Assembly: GCF_001404515.1 (NCBI RefSeq)
Contig: NZ_CXWE01000002.1
Location: 744,001-808,000, forward strand
Length of the DNA stretch: 64,000 nt
Reading direction: 5' to 3'
Source: Roseibium album
GTDB lineage: Bacteria; Pseudomonadota; Alphaproteobacteria; Rhizobiales; Stappiaceae
Positions within the stretch are counted from its first letter, which is position 1. Each line of letters opens with the position of its first letter. The notes beneath the pieces are model-generated. The model was not told the origin of the DNA, made no database searches, and saw only the letters and a program-made list of their open reading frames with translations. This document shows positions 17,423 to 25,593 of this stretch, piece by piece. The position numbers were made by a program, and so were the translations under genes.

Positions 17423-17685
17423 ACACTTATTTGATTCATACTCTTTGCCGCCGTGTTCTGCATGACAGGAAATTTCGCGAGTTGATCCTCAAGGATCCGG
17501 ACGCGGCTGTGGCCTCGATGCCGTTCAGCAACGAGGAGCGCACTGCCCTTCTGGCAGGAGATGTGGCGAGACTATATCGTGAGGGCGCGTCGGCCTTCCT
17601 CCTGCTCATCCTCAGCCGTTTCGAAATCTTCGGACTGGTTCTCCCGGTTTTTAATCGTCGCATGCGCACCGGTATGCCCGATTGA
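17419..17685 (+). CDS. LigA-like small subunit of extradiol dioxygenase
   Basis: The 88-residue protein MNTYLIHTLCRRVLHDRKF has the helical LigA pattern: a region of LILKDPDAAVASMPFSNEER, then LLAGDVARLYREGASAFLLL. In LigAB this subunit closes the active site of LigB. The start ATG 17419 is fixed by the 4-base overlap with the LigB-like gene. It is a little shorter than classical LigA chains (about 120-140 residues). The stop codon falls inside the right copy of the 16-bp repeat. Confidence 0.82.
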   Translation: MNTYLIHTLCRRVLHDRKFRELILKDPDAAVASMPFSNEERTALLAGDVARLYREGASAFLLLILSRFEIFGLVLPVFNRRMRTGMPD

Positions 17686-17697
17686 TCTGTGACGGGT
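17682..17697 (+). repeat. right copy of imperfect 16-bp direct repeat
   Basis: TTGATCTGTGACGGGT matches 15 of 16 bases with 15357-15372. It overlaps the stop codon of the LigA-like gene and lies 21 bases before the ABC gene fragment. Confidence 0.6.
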
Positions 17698-17718
17698 TGC
17701 GTCCAGTCGCTGATAAGT

Positions 17719-17769
17719 TGAGGCGACCAGTGCGCTCGATGCTGAAAGCGAAAAGAAACGGCGTGAGCG
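17719..17769 (+). pseudogene. rearranged fragment of the ABC exporter 3' end
   Basis: Bases 17719-17754 are identical to 15058-15093 of the ABC exporter gene (the [11 protein letters not shown] region). They run directly into a copy of its last 15 bases (15299-15313, ending in the TGA stop). Relative to the intact gene, 205 bases are missing between the two pieces, with short homology (AAA) at the join. The fragment encodes nothing useful. It sits on the far side of the SDR-LigBA cassette from the intact gene, so it looks like the scar of a duplication or insertion event followed by deletion. Confidence 0.85.
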
Positions 17770-17847
17770 TCGAGGCCAGCACTTTACCGACATGCGGGAC
17801 CGGCGCCCTTTCCCCTGCTGGTGCCCGTGGCGGGATGTTTCATCTAC

Positions 17848-18405
17848 TCAAAAATGCCTCTTCGACGAAATCGATTTGGGCAATGGCTCATGGTGGCCGG
17901 TATTGATGATCAGGATATCCTCAGCAATGCTGTAGGAACTGGTCTTGGCGGTGTTCTCGTAGGGCTTTTTCTCGAAAATCAGGACACTCTCTGCGTCCTC
18001 GATGAGCTGTGGCAGCTCCTCATCCTTGCACCAGTAGTAAGTCGTTGCGAATTTCACGAAGAGCTGGCCCTTGTTGTGATACTGGTAGATCCATTTCTTG
18101 TGATGTTCGCGCATCCGCTCCACGTAGTCACGCTGGTCGGATTTCACGATGCCGATATAGATCGGTTTCAGTGCGCCCGTGGTGGCGAGGTCCTGGCTCT
18201 TTCGCCAGCTTTCTATCGCCGCTCGCCGGCCGGGTTCAAAACTTGTGTCCTCGAGAAACATGTAGATCCCGAAGAGCGAACTGTAGGTGGCCTTGAGCGC
18301 GGCTTTGACCTGAAAGCTGGTGGATGAACCGTTGGTCGGGCCGGTGGTCAGATTGCCGACGAAATCAAACTTCTTGCTCCAGTTGAGCTCAATCTTCCGG
18401 GTCAC
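17848..18405 (-). CDS. GIY-YIG nuclease-like protein
   Basis: The 185-residue protein has no close family I can name, but it carries the ordered GIY-YIG landmarks: GIY at 46-48, YIG at 83-85, arginines at 92-99, H101, the helix motif AESVLIF with E139, the P148xxN151 pair, and the ending INTGHHEPLPKSIS. GIY-YIG domains cut DNA in homing endonucleases, restriction enzymes and repair factors. The GIY to YIG spacing is about 35 residues, against roughly 10 in most members, which points to an insertion. I chose GTG 18405 because GGGGGA stands just before it. It is a single gene with no methylase beside it. Confidence 0.65.
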   Translation of the reverse strand: MTRKIELNWSKKFDFVGNLTTGPTNGSSTSFQVKAALKATYSSLFGIYMFLEDTSFEPGRRAAIESWRKSQDLATTGALKPIYIGIVKSDQRDYVERMREHHKKWIYQYHNKGQLFVKFATTYYWCKDEELPQLIEDAESVLIFEKKPYENTAKTSSYSIAEDILIINTGHHEPLPKSISSKRHF

Positions 18406-18630
18406 GATCTGTCCCCCAGCCAATCCAGACAGTGTTGCAACACTACCCGAGAACGGCAACTGTCGAAAGTGTATCGTTCCGGAACTCAATCGGGACCTGC
18501 ACGCTCGCTGCGTTCAAGTGAGTCTGGAGACCATTGCCGGGCTGTTTGTCATCAACACATGTAAACCGACCCGACCAGGGAACGGAGTTGAACGCGTATG
18601 CACTTCATTCAAAGAAAGCACCGCTCGCCC

Positions 18631-19422
18631 TCAGTCTCCATCGGGAACGGCGACCGTGTAATTGAGCGGCATTCTTCCACCGTCGGCAAAAATCGTCTGG
18701 CCTGTTATGTAGCCTGCATCCTGTGAGGCGAGAAAGGCTGCCACGCCGGCGATTTCCGCGGGCTCACCGATTCGCAGCAGAGGAGTACGGGACATGAGGC
18801 GCTGCCTTGCTTCCCGGTCACTGTTAACCGCCGAGAGCATTTCGGTCATGATCGATCCCGGGCCGATCGCATTCACGCGTATGCCATGGGGTGCCAGAGC
18901 CAGGGCCGTCGACTTGGTCAGCTGGGAGACTCCACCCTTGGACACGCAATAAGGGATCTGGTTCGGGATCGCGAGGACCGAATTGACCGACGACATGTTG
19001 ATGATGCAACCAGGCTCACCGCCGCCTTCGATTTTCTCAACCATATGGCGTGCGACGGCCTGCGAACAAAGGAAAGCGCCCTTCAGATTGGTGGATAGAA
19101 CCCTGTCGAAGTCAGCCTCTTCCAACTCCAGGAAATCGGAGCCGATGACGATGCCGGCATTGTTGACCAGGATGTCTATGTCACCATAAGCGTTCAGTGT
19201 CTCGGCAACCATGTTGCGCACATCGAGACGCTCGGCGACATTGCAATGGATATACATGGCTTCGCCGATTGTCTGCAGATCTTCGGCTGCTTCCTCGCCC
19301 TTTGCGTCATCTATATCGGCGATCACGACTTTCGCCCCGTCCGAAACGAAACGCTTGGCGACAGCAAATCCTATTCCCTGGGCTGCACCGGTAACGATGG
19401 CGACCTTATTTTCCAACGACAC
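18631..19422 (-). CDS. SDR-family NAD(P)-dependent oxidoreductase, FabG-like
   Basis: The 263-residue protein is a classical short-chain dehydrogenase: TGAAQGIG near residue 11, NNAG near 87, INMSS near 141 and the catalytic YCVSK near 157. The C-terminal part has GPGSIMTEML and DGGRMPLN. Family members reduce or oxidise hydroxyl/ketone groups of sugars, acyl chains or alcohols. GTG 19422 was chosen because AGG stands a fitting distance away; another GTG at 19434 is in frame. It lies downstream of prpE on the same strand with a hairpin between them. Confidence 0.9.
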   Translation of the reverse strand: MSLENKVAIVTGAAQGIGFAVAKRFVSDGAKVVIADIDDAKGEEAAEDLQTIGEAMYIHCNVAERLDVRNMVAETLNAYGDIDILVNNAGIVIGSDFLELEEADFDRVLSTNLKGAFLCSQAVARHMVEKIEGGGEPGCIINMSSVNSVLAIPNQIPYCVSKGGVSQLTKSTALALAPHGIRVNAIGPGSIMTEMLSAVNSDREARQRLMSRTPLLRIGEPAEIAGVAAFLASQDAGYITGQTIFADGGRMPLNYTVAVPDGD

Positions 19423-19470
19423 GAAAAACCTCACGGCTAACTGACAATAAACCGCGCCGACAACGAACGC

Positions 19471-19490
19471 GGGCCGCTTCGCAGCGGCCC
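19471..19490. other. intergenic hairpin between prpE and SDR gene
   Basis: GGGCCGCT (19471-19478) and AGCGGCCC (19483-19490) form a perfect 8-bp stem with a 4-base loop. Neither strand has a T run after it, so it may be an attenuating or mRNA-stabilising structure rather than a complete terminator. Confidence 0.5.
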
Positions 19491-19558
19491 GACCTTAAGT
19501 GTCAAAAACGTCCCTGTCGATGACTGTTCTGCTCCTCCTGTAACGGAAGTTGACAGTT

Positions 19559-21466
19559 TCAGGTCGAAATACCGTGTGATTTCAAGGCGTCGGTAATTTC
19601 ATCCAAAATCGCCGGATCATCGATCGTGGCAGGCATCTTGTAGCTCTCACCGTCTGCGATCTGCCGCATGGTACCGCGCAGGATCTTACCGGAACGGGTC
19701 TTCGGAAGGCGGTCGACGGTTATCGCAATCTTGAATGCAGCGACCGGTCCGATCTTTTCGCGGACAAGCCTGACAAGTTCCTTTTCAATATCCTCGTGAG
19801 ACCTTTCAACGCCGGACTTCAGAACTGCGAACCCGCAGGGAAGCTGGCCCTTGAGCTTGTCGGCGATGCCGATGACCGCACATTCGGCAACGTCGGGATG
19901 GGTCGCGAGAACTTCTTCCATGCCGCCGGTGGAAAGCCTGTGGCCGGCCACATTGATGATATCATCGGTCCGCGCCATGATGGACAGATATCCGTCTTCA
20001 TCGATGATCCCGGCGTCTGATGTCTTGTAGTATCCGGGGAACTCCGCGAGATAGGCATCAAAGAAACGCTGGTCGGCATTCCAGAGTGTCGGCAGGACAC
20101 TCGGCGGCAAGGGCAGTTTCACGACGATATTGCCCAGCGTGTTGGCACCCAGCGGATGCCCGGCGTCATCGAGAACCTGAACATCGTACCCAGGCATGGG
20201 AACGGTCGGCGAGCCTGGCTTGACCGGCAGTTGCCCGAGGCCGAGTGGATTGCCGACGATGCACCAGCCGGTTTCGGTCTGCCACCAGTGGTCGATGACC
20301 GGAACCTGCAACTGGTCGATTGCCCAGTTGACTGTTTCCGGATCGGCGCGTTCGCCCGCCAGGAACAACGACCGGAACTGCGAAAGATCGTACTTCCCGA
20401 TCAGTTCACCGTTCGGGTCTTCCTTGCGGATCGCCCGGAACGCGGTCGGTGCCGTGAACAGCGACGCCACATTGTGCTCCGAGATCACCCGCCAGAAAAC
20501 ACCTGCATCAGGGGTTCCAACGGGTTTCCCCTCGAACACCATCGTCGTGCAGCCGTGAAGCAGCGGGGCGTAGCAGATATAGGAATGACCCACGACCCAA
20601 CCGACATCGGATGCTGCCCAGAAGACTTCGCCCGGTTCGATGTCGTAGAGATTGCTCATCGACCACTTCAGAGCAACCATGTGACCGCCATTGTCGCGAA
20701 CCACACCTTTCGGCTGTCCTGTTGTGCCGGAAGTGTAAAGAATATAGAGCGGGTCTGTCGCTTTCACCGTCACTGGTGCGACTGTGCGGCCAGCTGCCCT
20801 CGCCTCGTCCATGAGCACACCAAGGTCGTGGTCGCGGCCCGCAATCAAATCGGCCGCCTGCTCCTCGCGCTGAAACACCAGGCAGGCATCAGGTTTGTGC
20901 GTCGACAATTCGATCGCCTGATCGATCAGGGGCTTGTAGGCGATGACACGCCCGGGTTCGATGCCGCAGGAAGCAGCAATGATTGCCTTGGGAGTCGCGT
21001 CGTCAATCCGCGTTGCAAGCTCGTTCGCCGCAAAACCACCAAAGACCACCGAGTGAATGACGCCCAGGCGCGCGCAGGCAAGCATCGCCATGACTGCCTG
21101 GGGGATCATTGGCATGTAGATGATGGCGCGGTCGCCTTTTTCCAGTCCCCGGTCACGCAGGACCGCAGCAAAGGCCTCAACCTCGTCAAGCAGTTCTTCG
21201 AATGTGTAAGACGCCGATTTTCCGGTAATCGGGCTGTCATAGATCAAAGCCGGTTGACCCGGCCGCCCGCGTTCCACATGCCGGTCGAGACAATTGTAGC
21301 AGGTGTTGCACTCCCAATCCGGATACCAGCGGCCATATTGCCCTTGATCCGGATCGAATACCTTGTCCGTCGTGGAAACCCAGTCAATTTCGGCCGCCGC
21401 CGTTTTCCAGAATCCGAGCGGATCGTCCTTCCAGCTCTGATAAACCTCGTGATACCGGCTCGCCAT
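19559..21466 (-). CDS. prpE: propionate-CoA ligase
   Basis: The 635-residue protein matches PrpE, which activates propionate with ATP and CoA. AMP-forming motifs are present: YTSGTTGQPKGVVRD, HWWQTETGWCIVG and, at the C-terminus, PKTRSGKILR with the lysine that is acetylated in this family. The N-terminal YHEVYQSWKDDPLGFW is typical of PrpE/acetyl-CoA synthetase. ATG 21466 follows GGGAGG; the frame extends upstream without support. It is divergent from the tauE-like gene. Propionyl-CoA would feed a methylmalonyl or methylcitrate route, not visible here. Confidence 0.94.
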   Translation of the reverse strand: MASRYHEVYQSWKDDPLGFWKTAAAEIDWVSTTDKVFDPDQGQYGRWYPDWECNTCYNCLDRHVERGRPGQPALIYDSPITGKSASYTFEELLDEVEAFAAVLRDRGLEKGDRAIIYMPMIPQAVMAMLACARLGVIHSVVFGGFAANELATRIDDATPKAIIAASCGIEPGRVIAYKPLIDQAIELSTHKPDACLVFQREEQAADLIAGRDHDLGVLMDEARAAGRTVAPVTVKATDPLYILYTSGTTGQPKGVVRDNGGHMVALKWSMSNLYDIEPGEVFWAASDVGWVVGHSYICYAPLLHGCTTMVFEGKPVGTPDAGVFWRVISEHNVASLFTAPTAFRAIRKEDPNGELIGKYDLSQFRSLFLAGERADPETVNWAIDQLQVPVIDHWWQTETGWCIVGNPLGLGQLPVKPGSPTVPMPGYDVQVLDDAGHPLGANTLGNIVVKLPLPPSVLPTLWNADQRFFDAYLAEFPGYYKTSDAGIIDEDGYLSIMARTDDIINVAGHRLSTGGMEEVLATHPDVAECAVIGIADKLKGQLPCGFAVLKSGVERSHEDIEKELVRLVREKIGPVAAFKIAITVDRLPKTRSGKILRGTMRQIADGESYKMPATIDDPAILDEITDALKSHGIST

Positions 21467-21638
21467 CTTCAATCCTCCCAAACAGCCGCCTTGGTAATTT
21501 GTTGCTAGAGTGCTGTAAGGCAAGTTGGAAATGCAAGCCTCCATATATAGGCAATTAGGTGGTCGGGTCTTTACGTAATCACTCTGGCGTGCTTGTTTCG
21601 CGCCTCCACCCGAAATACCCAACCGACTTTTCCGGCAT

Positions 21639-22403
21639 ATGATCCCGATTATCGATCCCTGGTTTTACTTCGCCGCGATCCCGGCCGTCATAGTTGTCGG
21701 CCTTTCCAAAGGCGGCTTCGGCGGAACGATGGGCATGCTTGCCGTGCCGATCCTGACGCTTGCCATCTCGCCGGTCCAGGCGGCCGGGATCATGCTGCCG
21801 ATTCTCGTCCTGATGGATATCGTGGCCTTGATTGCCTACAAGGGTCGCGCCAACTGGCAGTGCCTTTCGATCCTGCTGCCTGCTACAGTTGTCGGCATCG
21901 GCATAGGCTGGGCCGCCGCCGCTTACGTCAACGACGATTTCGTCCGGCTGCTGGTGGGACTGATCTCGCTTGCGTTTGTCGCCGATCATGTCTTCAAGGG
22001 ACGAAAACAGGAAACCGCGGCCAGGCACAATCCCGCAAAGGGATTCTTCTGGGGTGGAATCGCCGGGTTTACCAGCTTCATCAGCCACACGGGCGGACCG
22101 CCCTATCAGATGTACACCGTGCCCTTGCGCATGCCGCAGGCGATCTATGCCGGAACCGCGGTCATCTTCTTTGCAACCGGAAATGCCATCAAACTGGTTC
22201 CCTATTTCCTGCTCGGCCAGTTCGACACCACCAATCTGACGACCTCCGCCGTCCTGGTGCCACTGGCCTTTCTGGCCACCTTGGCCGGGATCCGACTGGT
22301 GCGCCTCGTCAAGGCCGAAACGTTCTACACGTTCATTTACGTCTTCATGGCAGTGATCGGTTTGAAACTGACATATGACGGCCTGGTGAACCTGTTGGCG
22401 TGA
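21639..22403 (+). CDS. sulfite exporter TauE/SafE family membrane protein
   Basis: The 254-residue protein is almost entirely hydrophobic, with about eight predicted membrane segments and the duplicated family motifs VGLSKGGFGGTMGMLAVPI near residue 20 and TSFISHTGGPPYQMY near 148. TauE/SafE proteins export sulfite, sulfoacetate or other anions after organosulfonate breakdown. The neighbours are acyl-CoA ligases rather than sulfonate genes, so the true substrate is open. It is divergent from prpE and lies 93 bases ahead of the next ligase gene. Confidence 0.9.
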   Translation: MIPIIDPWFYFAAIPAVIVVGLSKGGFGGTMGMLAVPILTLAISPVQAAGIMLPILVLMDIVALIAYKGRANWQCLSILLPATVVGIGIGWAAAAYVNDDFVRLLVGLISLAFVADHVFKGRKQETAARHNPAKGFFWGGIAGFTSFISHTGGPPYQMYTVPLRMPQAIYAGTAVIFFATGNAIKLVPYFLLGQFDTTNLTTSAVLVPLAFLATLAGIRLVRLVKAETFYTFIYVFMAVIGLKLTYDGLVNLLA

Positions 22404-22496
22404 CGACGCAGGCAGCTCATTTCCTGCCGGAGATTGCGCCCATCGGCATTTCCGGATTTGATATTGGAAACAGAACACTAAAAAGGGAGGGTCGCC

Positions 22497-24131
22497 ATGG
22501 ACGCCAGCATCAGCCCCTACGATCAGGGGCTTGACAAGAACACCGCCAATTTTGCGGCGCTCAGTCCGCTCAGCTTTCTCGCGCGCGCTGCGGACGTCTT
22601 CCCCGAAAAGGTGGCGATCGTCCACGGCAACCAGCGAACCGACTACAGGACGTTCTATCGCCGGTCCCGGCAGTTGGCGTCGGCCCTTACCTCACTCGGC
22701 ATCGGCAAGAACGACACCGTCAGCGTGTTGCTCTCGAACGTGCCGCCGATGCTGGAGGCGCACTACGGCGTTCCCATGGCCAAGGCAGTGCTGCATTCGA
22801 TGAACACGCGCCTTGACGCCGCGATCATCGCCTTTCAGCTGGATCACGCCAATTGCAAGGTCCTCATCACCGACCGGGAATATGCCCCGGTCGTCAGCGA
22901 GGCATTGTCGATCGCGACCGTGAAACCGACAGTCATCGACTATTCCGATCCCGAGTATCCGCAGGACGGCGCGCGGTTGGGAACGCTCGACTACGAAGCT
23001 TTCCTGCAGTCCGGAGACCCTGAGTTTCAATGGTCGCTGCCGGACGACGAATGGGATGCGATCACCCTGAACTACACCTCCGGAACCACCGGAAATCCGA
23101 AGGGTGTCGTCTATCATCACCGGGGCGCCTACCTTCTTGCACAGGCCAATGTGATCACCGCATCCATGGCGAAGCATCCGGTCTATCTGTGGACACTACC
23201 GATGTTTCACTGCAACGGCTGGTGCTTTCCCTGGTCGATCTCAGTCGTCGCCGGAACACATGTCTGCCTGCGCTGGGTTCGCCCGCAGGCGATGTGGGAT
23301 CTTATCGCGAATGAAAACGTGACCCACCTGTGCGGGGCACCGATCATCATGTCGACACTCCTGAACGCTGCCGCGGATCAAAAGCAGGACCTTGACCGCG
23401 AAGTAGAATTCTTCACCGCGGCCGCCCCACCACCGGAAAGCGTTCTGGCGGCCATGAAGACGGCGGGCTTCAATGTCACGCACCTTTACGGATTGACCGA
23501 GGTCTACGGACCTGCGGTGGTCAATGACTGGAAGGGGGAATGGGACGCGTTGTCCCTTGAAGAGCAAGCGCAGAAGAAAGCCCGGCAGGGTGTGCGTTAT
23601 GTTGCCCTTGAAGATTTGAAGGTCCTCGACCCGGAAACGCTTGAACCCGTACCCCTGGACGGCGAAACCCTTGGCGAAGTCATGTTCCGTGGCAACGTGG
23701 TCATGAAGGGGTATCTGAAAAACGAAGACGCAACGAACAAGGCCTTCCGCGGAGGCTGGTTTCACTCCGGTGATCTCGGCGTGATGCATCCTGATGGTTA
23801 CATTCAGCTCAAGGACCGTTCCAAGGATATCATCATTTCAGGTGGCGAGAACATCTCATCGATCGAGGTGGAGGATGTACTCTACAAACATCCTGAAGTG
23901 CAGACTGCAGCCGTCGTTGCACGACCTGACGAGAAGTGGGGCGAAACACCCTGTGCCTTTGTGGAGCTTCAAACGGGCTCTGAAGTGAGCGAGGCCGATC
24001 TCATTGCGTTCTGCCGACAGCACCTTGCGGGTTTCAAGACACCGAAAACAATCGTCTTCCGCGATATTCCGAAAACCTCGACCGGAAAAATCCAGAAATT
24101 TGCCCTGCGCGAGCAGGCAAAAACACTCTGA
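22497..24131 (+). CDS. AMP-dependent acyl-CoA ligase (AlkK/DmdB-like)
   Basis: The 544-residue enzyme has the full adenylate-forming set: NYTSGTTGNPKGVVYHHRG near residue 189, MFHCNGWCFPW near 236, YGLTEVYGPAV near 329, GWFHSGDLGVMHPDGY near 419 and the C-terminal PKTSTGKIQKF. The GWCFPW loop is typical of the AlkK/DmdB-like group that activates medium-chain, branched or methylthio-propionic acids. Start ATG 22497 follows AAGGGAGGG. Which acid it uses cannot be read from sequence. A hairpin follows. Confidence 0.93.
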   Translation: MDASISPYDQGLDKNTANFAALSPLSFLARAADVFPEKVAIVHGNQRTDYRTFYRRSRQLASALTSLGIGKNDTVSVLLSNVPPMLEAHYGVPMAKAVLHSMNTRLDAAIIAFQLDHANCKVLITDREYAPVVSEALSIATVKPTVIDYSDPEYPQDGARLGTLDYEAFLQSGDPEFQWSLPDDEWDAITLNYTSGTTGNPKGVVYHHRGAYLLAQANVITASMAKHPVYLWTLPMFHCNGWCFPWSISVVAGTHVCLRWVRPQAMWDLIANENVTHLCGAPIIMSTLLNAAADQKQDLDREVEFFTAAAPPPESVLAAMKTAGFNVTHLYGLTEVYGPAVVNDWKGEWDALSLEEQAQKKARQGVRYVALEDLKVLDPETLEPVPLDGETLGEVMFRGNVVMKGYLKNEDATNKAFRGGWFHSGDLGVMHPDGYIQLKDRSKDIIISGGENISSIEVEDVLYKHPEVQTAAVVARPDEKWGETPCAFVELQTGSEVSEADLIAFCRQHLAGFKTPKTIVFRDIPKTSTGKIQKFALREQAKTL

Positions 24132-24144
24132 AGTAAAACAAAAA

Positions 24145-24165
24145 CGCCGCGCAAAGCGCGGCGTC
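24145..24165. terminator. bidirectional terminator hairpin
   Basis: ACGCCGCGC (24145-24153) and GCGCGGCGT (24157-24165) form a 9-bp stem with an AAA loop between two convergent genes. On the minus strand it is followed by TTTTGTTTTA, so it serves best for the YdcH-like gene; the plus side has a weak T tract. Confidence 0.75.
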
Positions 24166-24187
24166 TCGATTCACATTCGGCTATGGC

Positions 24188-24367
24188 CTAGTGAAGAGTC
24201 TTGTCATGCCGTATTCGCTCAATTTCATCCTTGATCTTGAGCTTTTGTCGTTTCATGTCAGCCAATTTTAGGGAGTCTGTACTCGGGTGCATCAGAGCGT
24301 CTTCAATCTTGCGTTTCATTTCCGCGTGACGGCGCTCAAGTTCTTCGAGATGCGACTGCATTGACAT
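24188..24367 (-). CDS. YdcH family protein (DUF465), first copy
   Basis: The 59-residue product MSMQSHLEELERRHAEMKRK is a short helical hairpin of the DUF465/YdcH family; its function is not established. ATG 24367 sits 7 bases after AGGAGG, which decides the start over two longer possibilities. It is convergent with the acyl-CoA ligase and divergent from the second YdcH-like gene, 374 bases away. Confidence 0.85.
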   Translation of the reverse strand: MSMQSHLEELERRHAEMKRKIEDALMHPSTDSLKLADMKRQKLKIKDEIERIRHDKTLH

Positions 24368-24741
24368 GGATAAACCTCCTGCCTGTTGGCTCAACATTAC
24401 CATCGTGCCACAGGAAATCTGGCCTTGTCGATTGCAGATTTTGCATATCTGACCAATTTCGCCGTCGAATTATGCATTCGTATAGATATGCTTAGAAAAC
24501 CTTGAATATTTGCCCACAGGTAACTGCCTCAAAACTAAGCAAAAAAGATCCCTGATTCATTGCCGGTTCACTATTCCACACAATTCCACACACCGGACAA
24601 AAATCAGGTAGGACTCTGCCGACTCACCAATTTATCGGCACCATTAACAAGGCACTTGAATAGTGAAAGATGTTATCTTGCCCGCCAACAACAAAATGGA
24701 CTAGGACTTGTGTCTTGGGCAATGGGGGAATCGAGGGCCAA
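24368..24741. other. divergent intergenic region between two YdcH-like genes
   Basis: No gene is evident. The stretch is AT-rich in the middle and contains a short repeated word, ATTCCACACA/ATTCCACACACC, around 24573-24595. It should contain promoters for both small genes. Confidence 0.4.
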
Positions 24742-24939
24742 ATGGACACTGATGCTTTGCGACAGGAGCTGGCACGGCTTCGTCAGGAACACAGGGATCT
24801 TGACGTAGCGGTGGAGGCGCTTGCGGCAACATCAAACCACGACGTCCTTCAGCTGCAACGCCTGAAGAAGAAAAAGCTGATGATCAAGGACCGCATTTCT
24901 TCGCTGGAAGATCAGCTGTTTCCGGACATCATCGCTTAG
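24742..24939 (+). CDS. YdcH family protein (DUF465), second copy
   Basis: The 65-residue protein starting MDTDALRQELARLRQEHRD has two heptad-rich helices and the conserved LQRLKKKKLMIKDRI segment of the DUF465 family. ATG 24742 follows GAGGG. It stands just ahead of purE on the same strand, an arrangement common in Rhizobiales. No function is assigned to the family. Confidence 0.87.
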   Translation: MDTDALRQELARLRQEHRDLDVAVEALAATSNHDVLQLQRLKKKKLMIKDRISSLEDQLFPDIIA

Positions 24940-25075
24940 CCGGTCGGTGCGCCGCTTCGTTCATCATTGAATGGCCGGCGTAAATTTTGGCTGCACCGCG
25001 CGTTTCCGTCTTGCGGTGCGCGCCGCTCTGCCTATACTCCGCGCCTTTCTGAGCCGCCGGAATGTGGAGCAAGTA

Positions 25076-25570
25076 ATGTCAAATGCGGATGTCGCAATCA
25101 TCATGGGCAGCCAGTCGGACTGGCCGACAATGAAACACGCCGCGGACACGCTCGACCAGCTCGGCGTCGGTTACGAAGCCCGCATCGTCTCCGCACATCG
25201 CACGCCGGAACGCATGTATGACTTTGCAAAGGGTGCGAAGGCCGAAGGCTTCAAGGTCATTATTGCGGGCGCCGGTGGCGCTGCCCACCTTCCGGGCATG
25301 ACCGCATCGCTGACACCCCTGCCTGTTTTCGGAGTGCCTGTTGAAAGCCGCGCCCTGTCAGGAGAGGACAGCCTGCTTTCAATTGTCCAGATGCCCGGCG
25401 GTATTCCTGTGGGAACACTCGCGATCGGCAAGGCCGGTGCCACCAATGCAGCGCTTCTGGCCGCTGCGGTTCTTGCCCTCAGCGACCAGGCGGTCGAAGC
25501 GGCTCTGGACACGTATCGTGCCGAGCGCACGGCGGCGGTGGCCGAATTTCCGAGCAACGACGCTCTCTAG
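25076..25570 (+). CDS. purE: N5-carboxyaminoimidazole ribonucleotide mutase
   Basis: The 164-residue PurE converts N5-CAIR to CAIR in purine synthesis, forming an octamer in the cytoplasm. The family motifs are [14 protein letters not shown] near residue 11, [12 protein letters not shown] near 39, [12 protein letters not shown] near 64 and GAGK-like [12 protein letters not shown] near 125. I chose ATG 25076 by family length; the open frame extends 35 codons upstream. purK begins 23 bases downstream, so the pair is one operon. Confidence 0.97.
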   Translation: MSNADVAIIMGSQSDWPTMKHAADTLDQLGVGYEARIVSAHRTPERMYDFAKGAKAEGFKVIIAGAGGAAHLPGMTASLTPLPVFGVPVESRALSGEDSLLSIVQMPGGIPVGTLAIGKAGATNAALLAAAVLALSDQAVEAALDTYRAERTAAVAEFPSNDAL

Positions 25571-25593
25571 CAATTGACGTTCAGGACGAAGCA

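Noticed and set aside
15314..18630. Prophage or transposon origin for the accessory stretch
   Set aside because: I found no integrase, transposase, terminal inverted repeats or phage gene; only the exporter fragment and a short direct repeat support mobility.
19471..19490. Hairpin as full Rho-independent terminator
   Set aside because: No T run follows on either strand, so I list it only as a hairpin.
20156..21508. 450-codon plus-strand frame antisense to prpE
   Set aside because: The frame arises from the prpE codon pattern on the other strand; it has Arg/Cys-rich unlikely composition and no ribosome site.
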